Shown here: positions 16,640 to 25,446 of the stretch, piece after piece
Layout: each line of letters begins with the position of its first letter
Position numbering within the stretch: position 1 is the stretch's first letter
DNA from: CAYQJS01 sp964417895
Lineage (GTDB): Bacteria > Chloroflexota > UBA6077 > SHYK01
DNA: 64,000 nt
Direction of reading: 5' to 3'
NCBI GenBank assembly: GCA_964417895.1
Contig: CAYQJS010000018.1
Span: forward strand, 1 to 64,000
The notes under the pieces: generated by a model
Databases searched by the model: none
What the model saw: only the letters and a program-made list of their open reading frames with translations
Told to the model about the DNA's origin: nothing
Position numbers and translations under genes: made by a program

Positions 16640-17119
16640 GTCCTTGCGCTCTCGGGCGTAGAATACCAGGCTGGGAGCGACGACGACCCGTAAGCCTGTC
16701 CTGCTGGCAACGCCCTGCAACTCGACTTTCCACAAGCGCACCCGGTAGCCGTTACTGCCACCGCTATCGGCGGATACGAGCAGCCGATCGGCCGTGGGAT
16801 AGGCTGCCGCGCCGACTCTGCGCCACCAGCGCCGGAGGCTCTCCACCGCAAAGCTCGCCGTATCGTGGTCCTGGCCCACATTCACCCAGCCGATGTTCCG
16901 CCCCACATCGTAGATCCCGTAGGGGATCGCCTTGCCGACCTTCGGGTCTGGGAAGTCATGGACCAACTGGCCGCGAGGGGAGGGTATCGGATGGACCGGT
17001 CGAGCGCTGCGTAGCCCGCTCCGAAATGAAGACCCCCATGAAGAACGGAGGTGAGCGATTCCATCCTTGGAACCTGTTGAATGCCTATCCCACGAGGCCG
17101 ACGAATGCGGCAATTCCAA
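16640..17119 (-). pseudogene. ISAzo13-type transposase remnant, C-terminal catalytic part
   Basis: Upstream of nth and in frame with it, the translation reads VHDFPDPKVGKAIPYGIYDV, GWVNVGQDHDTASFAVESLRR, then LLVSADSGGSNGYRVRLWK. These are hallmark blocks of the ISAzo13 transposase catalytic domain (DDE fold). The sequence stops matching after TGLRVVVAP, before the usual end, and there is no intact N-terminal half. A fragment from the other end of such a gene lies at 18085-18182 on the same strand. Confidence 0.75.
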
Positions 17120-17200
17120 TCGTCGTCCGTCGGCAAGTCTAATTGACGCTGAACACGAATTCCTGTAACGCAGCCATGTTAGCTACGTTTCTTTCTTTGG

Positions 17201-17249
17201 GCCACAGTCGGTAGAGGGCCACAGTCGGTAGAGGGCCACAGTCGGTAGA
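17201..17249. repeat. Three tandem copies of a 17-bp unit
   Basis: GCCACAGTCGGTAGAGG is repeated at 17201, 17218 and 17235 (the last copy 15 bases). It lies immediately upstream of the ribosome-binding site of the secreted protein gene, so it sits in that gene's leader or promoter region. Confidence 0.9.
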
Positions 17250-17279
17250 CCAAATTTGATCGGTACGGGAGGCACGATA

Positions 17280-17729
17280 ATGCGGTCAGCGCTCATGAAT
17301 GGTTCTCTTGTCGGGGTTGGGGTTATTCTTGGTGCCATTGTGCTAGGGCTGGTGACGATAGCAGGCGCGCAGGGACAGGCGACCACTGTAGGTGGCGGTG
17401 CAACCGGCAGGTGGGAAGGCGTGGTAATAGGACCGCTGTGTGGTGCCCCCGCCGACTACTCCGCTCCGTTTAGGATGGTTATTGTCGAAGACTCTAGCGG
17501 AAATGTGACGGGCGCAACCCAGGTTGACTGCCCAGCGACCGCTCCCCAGATAAAACCCGCTACCGAGGCGCTGCTCGGCAGGAGGAGTGGGAACGCTATC
17601 ACGTTCAGTAGCCAGCTACGCACGAACTACGCCGGTCAGGGGGCCAGTGGTAACAACATAAGCGGTACGTACCGAGACGCACTGCCCGATGGTTTCACCG
17701 GTACCTGGTCAGTTCGACGAGTTTCCTGA
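17280..17729 (+). CDS. Small secreted protein of unknown function
   Basis: The 149-residue product begins with a hydrophobic segment (LVGVGVILGAIVLGLVTIAG) and a likely signal-peptidase site at AGAQG. The mature part is rich in glycine, serine and threonine, with two cysteines (in GPLCGAP and QVDCPA) that could pair. GRWEGVVIGPLC, ITFSSQLRT and FTGTWSVRR suggest a small beta-barrel or lipocalin-like fold, but I do not recognise the family. The ATG at 17280 is preceded by GGGAGG. A strong hairpin follows the gene. Confidence 0.7.
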   Translation: MRSALMNGSLVGVGVILGAIVLGLVTIAGAQGQATTVGGGATGRWEGVVIGPLCGAPADYSAPFRMVIVEDSSGNVTGATQVDCPATAPQIKPATEALLGRRSGNAITFSSQLRTNYAGQGASGNNISGTYRDALPDGFTGTWSVRRVS

Positions 17730-17808
17730 GGTGAGCGTCCGGCAGCTCACCTAACCACCTTGGAGGTGCGGCCCACCGCCGGCGAGTCGGAGCTCTGGAA
17801 GACGAATC

Positions 17809-17845
17809 GGCGCGGGCCCCCCGAGTTGGGGGAGGGGCCCGCGCC
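17809..17845. terminator. Strong hairpin between convergent genes
   Basis: A perfect 12-bp stem, GGCGCGGGCCCC and GGGGCCCGCGCC, encloses a 13-base loop. It lies 80 bases after the secreted-protein stop and a few bases after the stop of the minus-strand small membrane reading frame. There is no long T tract on either side, so terminator function is probable but not certain. Confidence 0.6.
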
Positions 17846-17851
17846 GGTCTG

Positions 17852-18061
17852 TCAAGCGGCGACGATTCTTGGCGCGCTGCCGGGCTTGAGGGCCGAGACT
17901 ACGAACCAGGCGCTGGCGCTGACGAGAGCGAAGAGCGTCCCCACGTTGATGCTGTTGACGGCTGCCACCATGGTCTCGAGTCCGAGGAACGGCTGCCATC
18001 GGGACCGCCGGATTCCCATACTCGCCAGCCAGCCTTTCTGATCGTCGTTCGTCGATAGCAC
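17852..18061 (-). CDS. Putative small membrane protein
   Basis: Up to 69 residues from a GTG at 18061, or 55 from an ATG at 18019. It contains one or two hydrophobic stretches (ETMVAAVNSINVGTLFALV and SASAWFVVSAL). It ends just before a strong hairpin, which is what a real convergent gene would do. No family is recognised, and the start lacks a clear ribosome-binding site. The competing frame here is an extension of a transposase fragment. Confidence 0.35.
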   Translation of the reverse strand: MLSTNDDQKGWLASMGIRRSRWQPFLGLETMVAAVNSINVGTLFALVSASAWFVVSALKPGSAPRIVAA

Positions 18062-18084
18062 GAAGTGGTCGGCGACCCCACATC

Positions 18085-18182
18085 GACCGCGCAGCAGCTC
18101 CCAGCAGCAACCGCCGCTGCCGGTCAGTCAGGTGTGGCAAAATCTTCCCCAACGTGTGGGCCAAAGCCGGGTCATCAGCCAT
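18085..18182 (-). pseudogene. ISAzo13-type transposase remnant, N-terminal part
   Basis: The frame starting at 18182 reads ILPHLTDRQRRLLLGAAARS, which matches the start of ISAzo13 transposases (DERQRRL...AARA). The similarity ends after about 33 residues. With the fragment at 16640-17119 it brackets about 1 kb that now holds unrelated genes. Confidence 0.6.
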
Positions 18183-18273
18183 AAGAGCATCATGTCACAT
18201 TGGGTCGTCAGGCCGACGACCGGAGGTCGCATTCACCTAACAAATGGAAACCTTATTCGCTAACGGGACCTGA

Positions 18274-18546
18274 ATGGAAAGCGTCAAGGGCTATCTCGCC
18301 ATCGTGTCGGCGCTGGTCGTGTGCCCGTGCCACATCCCTCTCGTGGCAACGGCGCTCGCAGGGAGCGCGCTGGGGGGCCTGATCGCCGATTTCTATGGCG
18401 TGCTGGTGCCGGCCACCGCGGTGTACTTCGGCGGCGCGATATTCCTCGGCGTGCGGTGGATGACGAGGAATCCTAGCGTCGCCTGCCCACCCTCCGGTCG
18501 TCAACCGATCTCCGCCACAACGCGCCCCATCTCCGACGCGTCGTAG
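18274..18546 (+). CDS. MerE-like small membrane protein
   Basis: The first 68 residues resemble the mercury transporter MerE: a first membrane helix YLAIVSALVV leading into a vicinal-type CPCH motif and PLVATALAGSALGG, then a second helix VPATAVYFGGAIFLGV. The cysteine pair flanking proline is the part that binds mercury in MerE. The C-terminal 20 residues overlap the end of the convergent moeA fusion by 46 bases and may not be conserved. No merA, merR or merP is in the window, so the substrate is uncertain. Confidence 0.6.
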   Translation: MESVKGYLAIVSALVVCPCHIPLVATALAGSALGGLIADFYGVLVPATAVYFGGAIFLGVRWMTRNPSVACPPSGRQPISATTRPISDAS

Positions 18547-20432
18547 CCACCCAACGCCTCCACCTGTCGGCGGAAGTCTTCGCCCCGGATCACCTCCAGC
18601 AGCGGCGCCAGCATGTCGCCGGTGTAGTACTCCCTCGGGATCACCAGGTCGTAGCGCTCCTTCAGCAGCGGGATGAAGTCGAGCTTGAGGGCGCGTGCCG
18701 CTGCGAGGATGCCCAGACCGACGTCCGCGACCCCGCTCATGACGTCGGCCGCCACGGCGAGGTGCGTGAACTCTTCGCGCTCATAGCCCCGGATCTGGGC
18801 GGGGTCGCACCCAATTTGCTTGAGCCGGTAGTCCAGCAGCACGCGCGTGCCCGATCCCCGCTGGCGGTTGACGAACTGCACGTCCGCCCGCAGCAGGTCC
18901 TCCAGGCCGCGGACGCCTTTCGGATTCCCCGGCGGAACGATGAGGCCCTGCTCCCGGTATACGAGGTTCACGATCACGACGCTATGCCCATCGAGCAGCC
19001 GGCGGACGTAGGGCACGTTGTATTCGCCCGTCGCTTCCTCCAGCAGGTGTGAACCGGCTACGTGGGCTTCGCCTCGCTGGAGCGCGATCAGCCCCCCGAG
19101 GCTGCCGACGTTGGATGACGACAGGCTCATCCCCGGATGCCGTTGCGCGAGCACGCTGGCGAGCAAGTCGAGGGTCAAGTCGTGGCTGCCGATAGCGACG
19201 ATCGTCCGCCGCACCTCTTCTGGGCGCCGCAGCAGCTCCACCTCCACGGGGGCGCCGGCGTGCACGCCCTCCGACATTCGGGGCACGCGCGCCAGCCCGT
19301 CGGCCCGCACCAGTGACATGATGACGCCCGCGCCCCGTTGCAGCGGAGTTGCGATCAACCGGTCGCCGACCTGGCCGAGCTTCACCCGCAGAAACTCGTC
19401 CTCTCCCATGGGCGACAACACCTTGCGGCTCATGGTGGCGGACAGGCGCGGCCGCTCGGGGACCGGAATCCCCAGGAGCCGGTGGACCAGCGGACACAGG
19501 AAGAGCTCCGAGGTCAGGACAGCGGAGACCGGATAGCCGGGGATCCCCAGCACCGGCTTGCCCCTGCACACACCCAGCACCACGGGATGCCCGGGGCGGA
19601 TGGCGACACCGTGGACCAGTAGCTCGCCCAGGTCCTTCACCACGGCCGCCGTGTAGTCCTCCGAGCCCGCCGAGGACCCGGCGTTCACCACGACCACATC
19701 GTAAGTGTCAAGGGCCTCCGCGACCTGGTTCCTGATCAGCTCGAAGTCGTCCTTCGCTGGGGAAAGGGTCGTGGGGACGCCCCCCCATTCGCGCACCTGG
19801 GCCGCCAGCATGATTGAGTTGAACTCGACGATGTCGCCGGGCTTCAGCTCGGCGCCCGGCGGCACGAGCTCCGTTCCAGTCGGGAGGATGGCGACGCGCG
19901 GCTGCCGGCGCACCAGCACGCTGGTGCTGCCGCTGGCCGCGATGGCGCCCAGATCGACGGGCCCCAATCGACGACCCACAGGAAGCACCAGCTCCGTCGC
20001 GACGATGTCCTCCCCGAGCGGCCGCACGTGCTGCCAGGGGGCGACGGGCAGCATGATCTCGACCTCGTCGTCCCCAACCTCCTGAAGGTGCTCCAACATC
20101 ACCACCGCGTCAGTGTCGGGGGGCATCGGATCGCCGGTGTCCACCCAGATCGCCCGACCCCCCAGCCGCAAGCGGATGGGCGCGGTCTCAGACGCGCCGA
20201 CCGTGTCTGCGGACCTGACGGCGACGCCGTCCATCGCGGAGGCGTGATAGTGCGGCGAGGAGATCTTCGCCCAGATGGGGGCGGCGGTCACTCGTCCCAG
20301 GCCCTCGCCAACGGGAACGATCTCGCCGGCAAGAGCGGCCCCGGCGCCCGCGACCTCCAGCGCCACCGCCAGGCGGCGGTGCGCCTCATCCAGCGGAATA
20401 TCGGTCAGGTAGACGTTTCGTGCGTGCGCCAT
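18501..20432 (-). CDS. MoeA fused to periplasmic-binding-protein-like domain
   Basis: This 643-residue protein has two parts. Residues 1-415 form a MoeA molybdopterin molybdotransferase, with the DGVAVRSAD, VEFNSIMLAAQ, NAGSSAGSED and GIPGYPVSAV blocks. Residues 420-640 are a PBP-like domain related to molybdate/LysR-type ligand-binding domains (TIVAIGSHDLTLDLLA, NRQRGSGTRVLLD, DVGLGILAAA). This fusion is found in archaea and some bacteria and may sense or deliver oxyanion in molybdenum-cofactor maturation. GGGGAGGAGCG precedes the ATG. A second MoeA gene lies upstream on the same strand. Confidence 0.9.
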   Translation of the reverse strand: MAHARNVYLTDIPLDEAHRRLAVALEVAGAGAALAGEIVPVGEGLGRVTAAPIWAKISSPHYHASAMDGVAVRSADTVGASETAPIRLRLGGRAIWVDTGDPMPPDTDAVVMLEHLQEVGDDEVEIMLPVAPWQHVRPLGEDIVATELVLPVGRRLGPVDLGAIAASGSTSVLVRRQPRVAILPTGTELVPPGAELKPGDIVEFNSIMLAAQVREWGGVPTTLSPAKDDFELIRNQVAEALDTYDVVVVNAGSSAGSEDYTAAVVKDLGELLVHGVAIRPGHPVVLGVCRGKPVLGIPGYPVSAVLTSELFLCPLVHRLLGIPVPERPRLSATMSRKVLSPMGEDEFLRVKLGQVGDRLIATPLQRGAGVIMSLVRADGLARVPRMSEGVHAGAPVEVELLRRPEEVRRTIVAIGSHDLTLDLLASVLAQRHPGMSLSSSNVGSLGGLIALQRGEAHVAGSHLLEEATGEYNVPYVRRLLDGHSVVIVNLVYREQGLIVPPGNPKGVRGLEDLLRADVQFVNRQRGSGTRVLLDYRLKQIGCDPAQIRGYEREEFTHLAVAADVMSGVADVGLGILAAARALKLDFIPLLKERYDLVIPREYYTGDMLAPLLEVIRGEDFRRQVEALGGYDASEMGRVVAEIG

Positions 20433-20443
20433 CGCTCCTCCCC

Positions 20444-20648
20444 CTCGCCCCCCTTGTGGGGGGAGAGGGCTGGGGTGAGGGGCCTAAGCAGGTCGAAGCA
20501 ATAATGTCATAGTTCGCACCGCGAGCATTCACCCTCTCTCCAGCCCTCCCCCGTCAAGGGGGAGGGAGTACCGCTATCCCCTCCTCCGTCAAGGGGCAGT
20601 ACCGCTATCCCCTCCCCCCTCGCGGGGGAGGGTTAGGGAGAGGGGGCG
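20444..20648. repeat. Cluster of palindromic CCCTCCCCC/GGGGGAGGG repeats
   Basis: Four to five adjacent elements of the same family as 9004 occupy nearly all of the gap between the two moeA genes. Each is a C-rich arm, a short loop and a G-rich arm. A subrepeat AGTACCGCTATCCCCTCC appears twice (near 20567 and 20596). Confidence 0.85.
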
Positions 20649-20688
20649 CCGTCGCTGATTCTCTACGAAACATTTTCGATGACGCTGC

Positions 20689-21921
20689 CTAGAACAGAAT
20701 AACCTCGACCCACTCGCCCTCGCGCAGGCCGCCCTGGTCCAGCTCAACCTTCACCATCCCGTCCGAGCGCACGAGGGTATAGATGAGGTTGGACTTCCCG
20801 AAGACGGGGACCGCCCACGGCTCGCCATCGCGGCGCTCGACCCTCACCTGGACGTAGTCCTCCCGCCCGGCCGCTGAGGGGATGTTGTGGGCGAGCCGCG
20901 CGCGCACGAGCTGGCGGGGCGGCGGGCCAACGAGGCCGCTGAGCCGAGCGAGCGTCGGCGCGACGAACAGGTCGAAGGTCACCATGCATGAGACAGGATT
21001 GCCGGGCAGGCCGAAGACCGGCTTTCCATTGGCGACGGCCAGGATCGTGGGCTTGCCGGGCCGCAGCGAGACGCCATGGACGAGCACCCCGGGGGGCCCG
21101 AGCGACGCGATGGCCTGGGCGGTCATGTCCCGCGCCGATACGGAGCTGCCGGCCGAAAGGATCACGACGTCGGCGGCATCGATCGCGCGCTGCGCGGCGG
21201 CCGCGAGCTCCTCGTAGACGTCGGGCACGATGCCCATGGCAAGAGGCTCGTGCCCCGCCCGCTCCACCAGGGCGCATAGGGTGGTGGTGTTGATGTCTCT
21301 GATCTGCCCGGCCCGGGGCTCCTCCTCGGGAGACACCAGCTCGTCGCCGCTGGAGACTATGGCTACCCTGAGGCGGCGCGCCACCTCCGTCTCGGTGATG
21401 CCGAGGGCTGCCAGGCCACCCAGGTCCTGAGGACGCAGAATGTGGCCCCTCGCGAGGACCGTCGCACCGGCGGTGATGTCTTCGCCCACACGAAGGACGT
21501 TCTCACCCGGAGCAACCGGACGCACCACCTCGATGGTGATGGCGTCCACCTCCTGGGTGTTCTCCACCATCACGACGGCGTCGGCATCCTGGGGGATCAT
21601 GCCCCCCGTCGCGATGCGCACCGCCTCGCCGATGCCGACGTGCGCCCTCGCCTGCGCGCCCATCAACACCTCGCCGCTCACGGTCAGGTACGCGGGCAGC
21701 CCTTCGCTGGCGCCGTACGTGTCGGGCGCTCGCACCGCGAAGCCGTCCATGGTGGAGCGGGGGAAGTCGGGAAGGTCGACAGGGGAGGTGAGGTCCTGGC
21801 ACAGCACGCGGCCGAGCGCCCGGGTGATGGGAAGCCGCTCGCCCCGCACGTCGACGGGGAGGTGAGACGCGAGCACGGAGTAGGCATCCGCCGGAGCCAG
21901 GACTGTGAACAGCTCGGCCAT
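20689..21921 (-). CDS. moeA: Molybdopterin molybdotransferase MoeA
   Basis: A 410-residue MoeA, which inserts molybdate into adenylylated molybdopterin. Motifs include STMDGFAVRAPDT, IATGGMIPQDADAVVMVE, SSGDELV, LSAGSSVSARD and GLPGNPVSCMVTFD. Full length, with a typical C-terminal domain IV (VEVILF end). The ATG at 21921 faces the mazE gene divergently. The pair of MoeA genes in tandem is common in archaea and Chloroflexota and may separate molybdenum and tungsten handling. Confidence 0.92.
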   Translation of the reverse strand: MAELFTVLAPADAYSVLASHLPVDVRGERLPITRALGRVLCQDLTSPVDLPDFPRSTMDGFAVRAPDTYGASEGLPAYLTVSGEVLMGAQARAHVGIGEAVRIATGGMIPQDADAVVMVENTQEVDAITIEVVRPVAPGENVLRVGEDITAGATVLARGHILRPQDLGGLAALGITETEVARRLRVAIVSSGDELVSPEEEPRAGQIRDINTTTLCALVERAGHEPLAMGIVPDVYEELAAAAQRAIDAADVVILSAGSSVSARDMTAQAIASLGPPGVLVHGVSLRPGKPTILAVANGKPVFGLPGNPVSCMVTFDLFVAPTLARLSGLVGPPPRQLVRARLAHNIPSAAGREDYVQVRVERRDGEPWAVPVFGKSNLIYTLVRSDGMVKVELDQGGLREGEWVEVILF

Positions 21922-22007
21922 GGCCCAATGCTAGCAGAGCCTACCGGGGGAGGGAAGCGGCTGAGAGATGTATATTCTTCGTAGATACGCAAACGGGGAG
22001 ATCAAGA

Positions 22008-22244
22008 ATGCGGACCCGCGTCCAACGATGGGGCAATAGCCTTGGCTTGCGGATTCCCCGCGCCTTTGCCAGAGAAGCGCACATCGAAGACAACAGCGAG
22101 GTCGAGCTGACGCTCCAGGAGGGCAAGCTGGTGGTGGCGCCGGTGGGCGAGCTCAGTCTCGAAGCGCTGTTGGCTGGCGTGACAAAAGAGAACCTGCATG
22201 GCGAATTCGAGACAGGCTCGGCGACAGGACTCGAGGCGTGGTAG
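22008..22244 (+). CDS. mazE: AbrB/MazE-type antitoxin
   Basis: A 78-residue swapped-hairpin AbrB protein: RVQRWGNSLGLRIPRAFARE is the classic MazE DNA-binding strand set, and the acidic C-terminal tail (ENLHGEFETGSATGLEAW) would wrap the toxin. GGGGAG lies upstream of the ATG. The stop overlaps the toxin start by 7 bases. An AT-rich stretch, GTATATTC...GTAGATAC, upstream at about 21970 is a likely promoter and autoregulatory site. Confidence 0.9.
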   Translation: MRTRVQRWGNSLGLRIPRAFAREAHIEDNSEVELTLQEGKLVVAPVGELSLEALLAGVTKENLHGEFETGSATGLEAW

Positions 22245-22578
22245 GCCAGCCGCCGCGACCTCCAGACCGCGGCGACATCGCGTGGATTAGCCTGAATCCG
22301 CAAGCAGGGCACGAACAAGCGGGCCGGCGCCCAGCTGTCGTCCTTTCCCCCGCTTCTTACAACGCCAGGGTTGGACTCGCGCTTTTCTGCCCTATCACCA
22401 GCCAGATCAAGGGTACCCGTTCGAAGTTGGCCTCCCGCCAGGATTCGCGATATCAGGCGTCGTGCTGGCCGACCAGGTCAAGAGCCTGGACTGGCGCGCC
22501 CGCCACGCAGAGCTCGTTGGCAAACTCCCGGAAGGCACCATCAACGAGGTGCTGAGCAAGCTTCGGACGCTGCTGTGA
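22238..22578 (+). pseudogene. mazF: MazF-type mRNA interferase toxin with one-base frameshift
   Basis: The GTG-started frame reads GDIAWISLNPQAGHEQAGRR, then PAVVLSPASYNARVGLALFCPITSQIKG, the normal MazF core. After 22411 the next frame continues it: YPFEVGLPPGFAISGVVLAD, QVKSLDWRARHAELVGKLPE and a normal end at TGA 22576-22578. A single missing G in the run at 22411-22413 explains the break. Either the toxin is inactivated or the consensus is wrong. With the base restored the protein would be about 113 residues, the usual size. Confidence 0.85.
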
Positions 22579-22726
22579 ACGATCCGACGCGAGCCGGTGC
22601 ATTAAGAGATCTCGTGCCAATCGCCTACGCCGGGCATGGGGTCATCCATGCCCGCGCCCGCTCCCGTTCGGCGCGGGGGCATCGTCCTGGCGACGCGTCC
22701 GCGTGGTGACACATGGAGGCATCGGT

Positions 22727-23368
22727 TTGCCGGACCTCACTGCCATCATCTTTGCCGGCGGCCTTGGCACGCGCCTGGGCGGCGTTAAGAAGGCGCTCTT
22801 GGACGTGGGCCGGAAGCCCATCGTCCAGCGGGTGCTGGACGCCGTCCATCCCCTCGCCGAGCAGGTGATCGTCGTCGACAACAACCAGAGCCTGGCGCAT
22901 CTGCCCGAGGTCGAGATCGTGCCCGACGTCGAGACGCGCGCCGGGGTGCTGACCGCGCTCTACTCGGGGCTGTCCGCCGCGACTACCGAGTTGTGCCTGG
23001 TGGTCGCGTGCGACATGCCGTTTCTGGACACGCGCCTGCTGCGCTGGCTCGTGGACCAGGCGCCCGAGTATGACGTGGTAATCCCGGTCGTCGCAGGACA
23101 GATGGACCCGATGCATGCGGTGTATCGGCGGGAGCCTTGCCTCCAGGCTATAGGCCGCGCGCTCCGGCGCGGGGAGAAACGGATGATCGCCTACCTGGGA
23201 GACGTCCGAGTGCGCCAGGTCGGCGAGGCGGAGCTGCGGGCCATTGACCCGGAGCTGCGCTCGCTCTTCAACGTGAACACGCCCGAGGACCTGGAATGGG
23301 CGAGGCGAATGGCGGCAGGAGATGTCATCACCCCAACCCCTCGCAACGCGGGTCCAGCGACGGGGTGA
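22727..23368 (+). CDS. mobA: Molybdenum cofactor guanylyltransferase
   Basis: The 213-residue protein is a nucleotidyltransferase of the MobA type, which attaches GMP to molybdopterin. It opens with AIIFAGGLGTRLGGVKKAL, the GTP-binding signature, and has VVACDMPFL with the metal aspartate, and FNVNTPEDL near the end. I chose the TTG at 22727, with GGAGG seven bases upstream. It completes a molybdenum-cofactor group with the two moeA genes on the other side of mazEF. Confidence 0.88.
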   Translation: MPDLTAIIFAGGLGTRLGGVKKALLDVGRKPIVQRVLDAVHPLAEQVIVVDNNQSLAHLPEVEIVPDVETRAGVLTALYSGLSAATTELCLVVACDMPFLDTRLLRWLVDQAPEYDVVIPVVAGQMDPMHAVYRREPCLQAIGRALRRGEKRMIAYLGDVRVRQVGEAELRAIDPELRSLFNVNTPEDLEWARRMAAGDVITPTPRNAGPATG

Positions 23369-23377
23369 CCCTAAAGG

Positions 23378-23470
23378 CGCGGCCGAAAAGGTCCTGGTAA
23401 GACCGCTCATCCTGAGCTTGTCGAAGGACATGTGGTTCGACAGGCTCACCACGAGCGGTTTTCGGCCGCG
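23378..23470. repeat. Long palindromic repeat with CTCATCCTGAGCTTGTCGAAGGA arm
   Basis: The outer arms CGCGGCCGAAAA/TTTTCGGCCGCG and inner arms beginning CCGCTCATCCTGAGC and GCTCACCACGAGCGG form a hairpin of about 40 bp per arm with a 13-base internal asymmetry. Related copies are at 47568-47625 and 63905-63995. It lies between mobA and pckG and could act as a bidirectional terminator. Confidence 0.85.
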
Positions 23471-23473
23471 CCT

Positions 23474-25250
23474 CTACCTGGCGACGACGCGTCCCAGACG
23501 CGCCGCCAGCGCCCGATGCTCTGCGTGAATCTCCGGTGGCACGCGGCCGCCGAACTGCTCCAGGAACCGGGCGCTGTCCTCTGTCTCGCTGAGCCAGGAG
23601 TCGCGGTCAATGGAGAGCAGCGNNNNNNNNNNCGGCCTGCCGCGGCGATAGTCCAAGCTCGTCGGCGCCGAGGGCATCGGGCGTTGGCACGATCCCAATC
23701 GGCGTCTCGCGCGACTGGCCCGCGGCGTTTCCATGCACTCGGTGGTAGATCCAGCGCAGAACGCGCATGTTCTGGCCGAAGCCCGGCCAGATGAAGCGAC
23801 CGTCCTCGCCCTTGCGGAACCAGTTCACCTGGAAGATGGCAGGGGGATTGGCGGCGCGGCGGCCCATTGCCAGCCAGTGGCCCCAGTAGTCCGCCATGTT
23901 GTAGCCCACGAAGGGTAGCATGGCCATCGGGTCATTGCGGACCACACCTACTGCCCCCGTCGCCGCGGCGGTGGTCTCAGATCGCATGGTGGCTCCCATG
24001 GACACGCCATGCTGCCAGCTGAGCGACTGGTAGACGAGGGGCACCGTCGTCGCTCGGCGGCCGCCAAACAGGATCGCAGAGAGGGGCACCCCCTGTGCGT
24101 CCTCCCAGTGGACGGACAGCGCGGGGTTCTGGACCGCCGGCGCGGTGAAGCGGGCATTGGGATGCGCGGCCGGCGTGCCCGACGCGGGCGACCACGCTTT
24201 GCCCTGCCAATCGATCAAGTGGTCCGGTGTGGGCCCGTCCATCCCCTCCCACCAGACCCGGCCATCCTCCGCCACGGCAACGTTGGTAAAGATCGTGTTC
24301 TGCTTGACTGTTTCCATGGCGTTGGGGTTGGTTGCGTAGTTGGTGCCAGGAGCGACGCCGAAATAGCCGCTCTCCGGATTGATGGCCCAGAAACGGCCGT
24401 CTGGCCCAATGTTGATCCAGCAGATGTCCTCACCGACAGTGCGGACCTTCCACCCGTCTGCCTCGAAGGGCGAGCGGAGCATCGCCAGGTTGGTCTTGCC
24501 GCAGGCGCTCGGGAAGGCGCCGGCGATGTAGATCGGGTCGCCCTCGGGCCCCTGTAGCTCGAGGATCAGCATGTGCTCCGCCATCCAGCCCTGGTCCCGC
24601 GCCATAACGGACGCGATGCGAAGAGCAAAGCACTTCTTCCCCAGGAGTGCATTGCCGCCGTAGCCAGAGCCGACGCTCCAGATGGTGCGCGTATCGGGAA
24701 AGTGCAGGATGAAGCGGCGGTCGGGCGAGAGGTCGCCCAGCGAGTGGAGCCCGGGCACCCATTCCGCGCTGTCGTCCGCCAGCCGATCGAGCGCCACGCG
24801 GCCCATGCGCGTCATGATCCGCATGTTGGCCGCGACGTACGGGCTGTCCGTGACCTCGATGCCCACCTTGCTGTAGGGCGAGCTCTCCGGGCCCATCAGG
24901 TACGGCACAACGTAGAGCGTTCGTCCGCGCATGGCTCCATTGAACAGCGGCCACACCCGTTCGCGGGCCTCGGCCGGGGGCATCCAGTTGTTGGTTGGGC
25001 CCGCGTCCTCCCGCTGCTCGGAGCAGATGTATGTCAGGTGCTCAGTCCGGGCGACGTCGGTGGGATCGCTGCGGTGGAGGAAGCAGCCGGGGTAGTCGTC
25101 CTCGCTCAGCGGCAAGAGGGTGCCGCTTGCCACCATCTGGCTCAGTAGACGCTCATACTCCGCATCACTACCGTCGCACCACACGACTCGGTCCGGTCGC
25201 GTGGCGCGACTGACCTCGTCAACCCACTTTTCTACTGAGGACGCCACCAT
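23474..25250 (-). CDS. pckG: GTP-dependent phosphoenolpyruvate carboxykinase (interrupted by assembly gap)
   Basis: PEPCK converts oxaloacetate to phosphoenolpyruvate in gluconeogenesis. Motifs include the kinase P-loop AFPSACGKTNLAML, ICWINIGPDGR, and the long WMPPAEARERVWPLFNG and GRRATTVPLVYQSLSW blocks of the GTP class. The main frame runs from the ATG at 25250 to the N gap at 23623-23632. Beyond it a different frame gives a normal PEPCK end (DSARFLEQFGGRVPPEI) to a TAG at 23474-23476. The gap length is therefore not exact. Total length is about 590 residues, as expected. Confidence 0.93.
23623..23632. other. Assembly gap (10 N) inside pckG
   Basis: Ten unknown bases. The reading frame changes across the gap, so the true distance is probably not ten bases. 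Confidence 1.
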
Positions 25251-25446
25251 CCCCCCTTTTTGCCGTGACTGCCGCAGGCTGCGTCCGGCTACATACCATA
25301 ATACCGAGACTCGGCCGCGGCTGTCCTATTTCACCGCTCTGATGGGTAGCCTCCGATTGGAGCCCGCGCTCACGCCGGAGCTTGGGAGCGGCCAATACGG
25401 ACGGGACGGGTGAGGTGTTGCTCCGTGCCGGTGCGCCTTGGAGATA

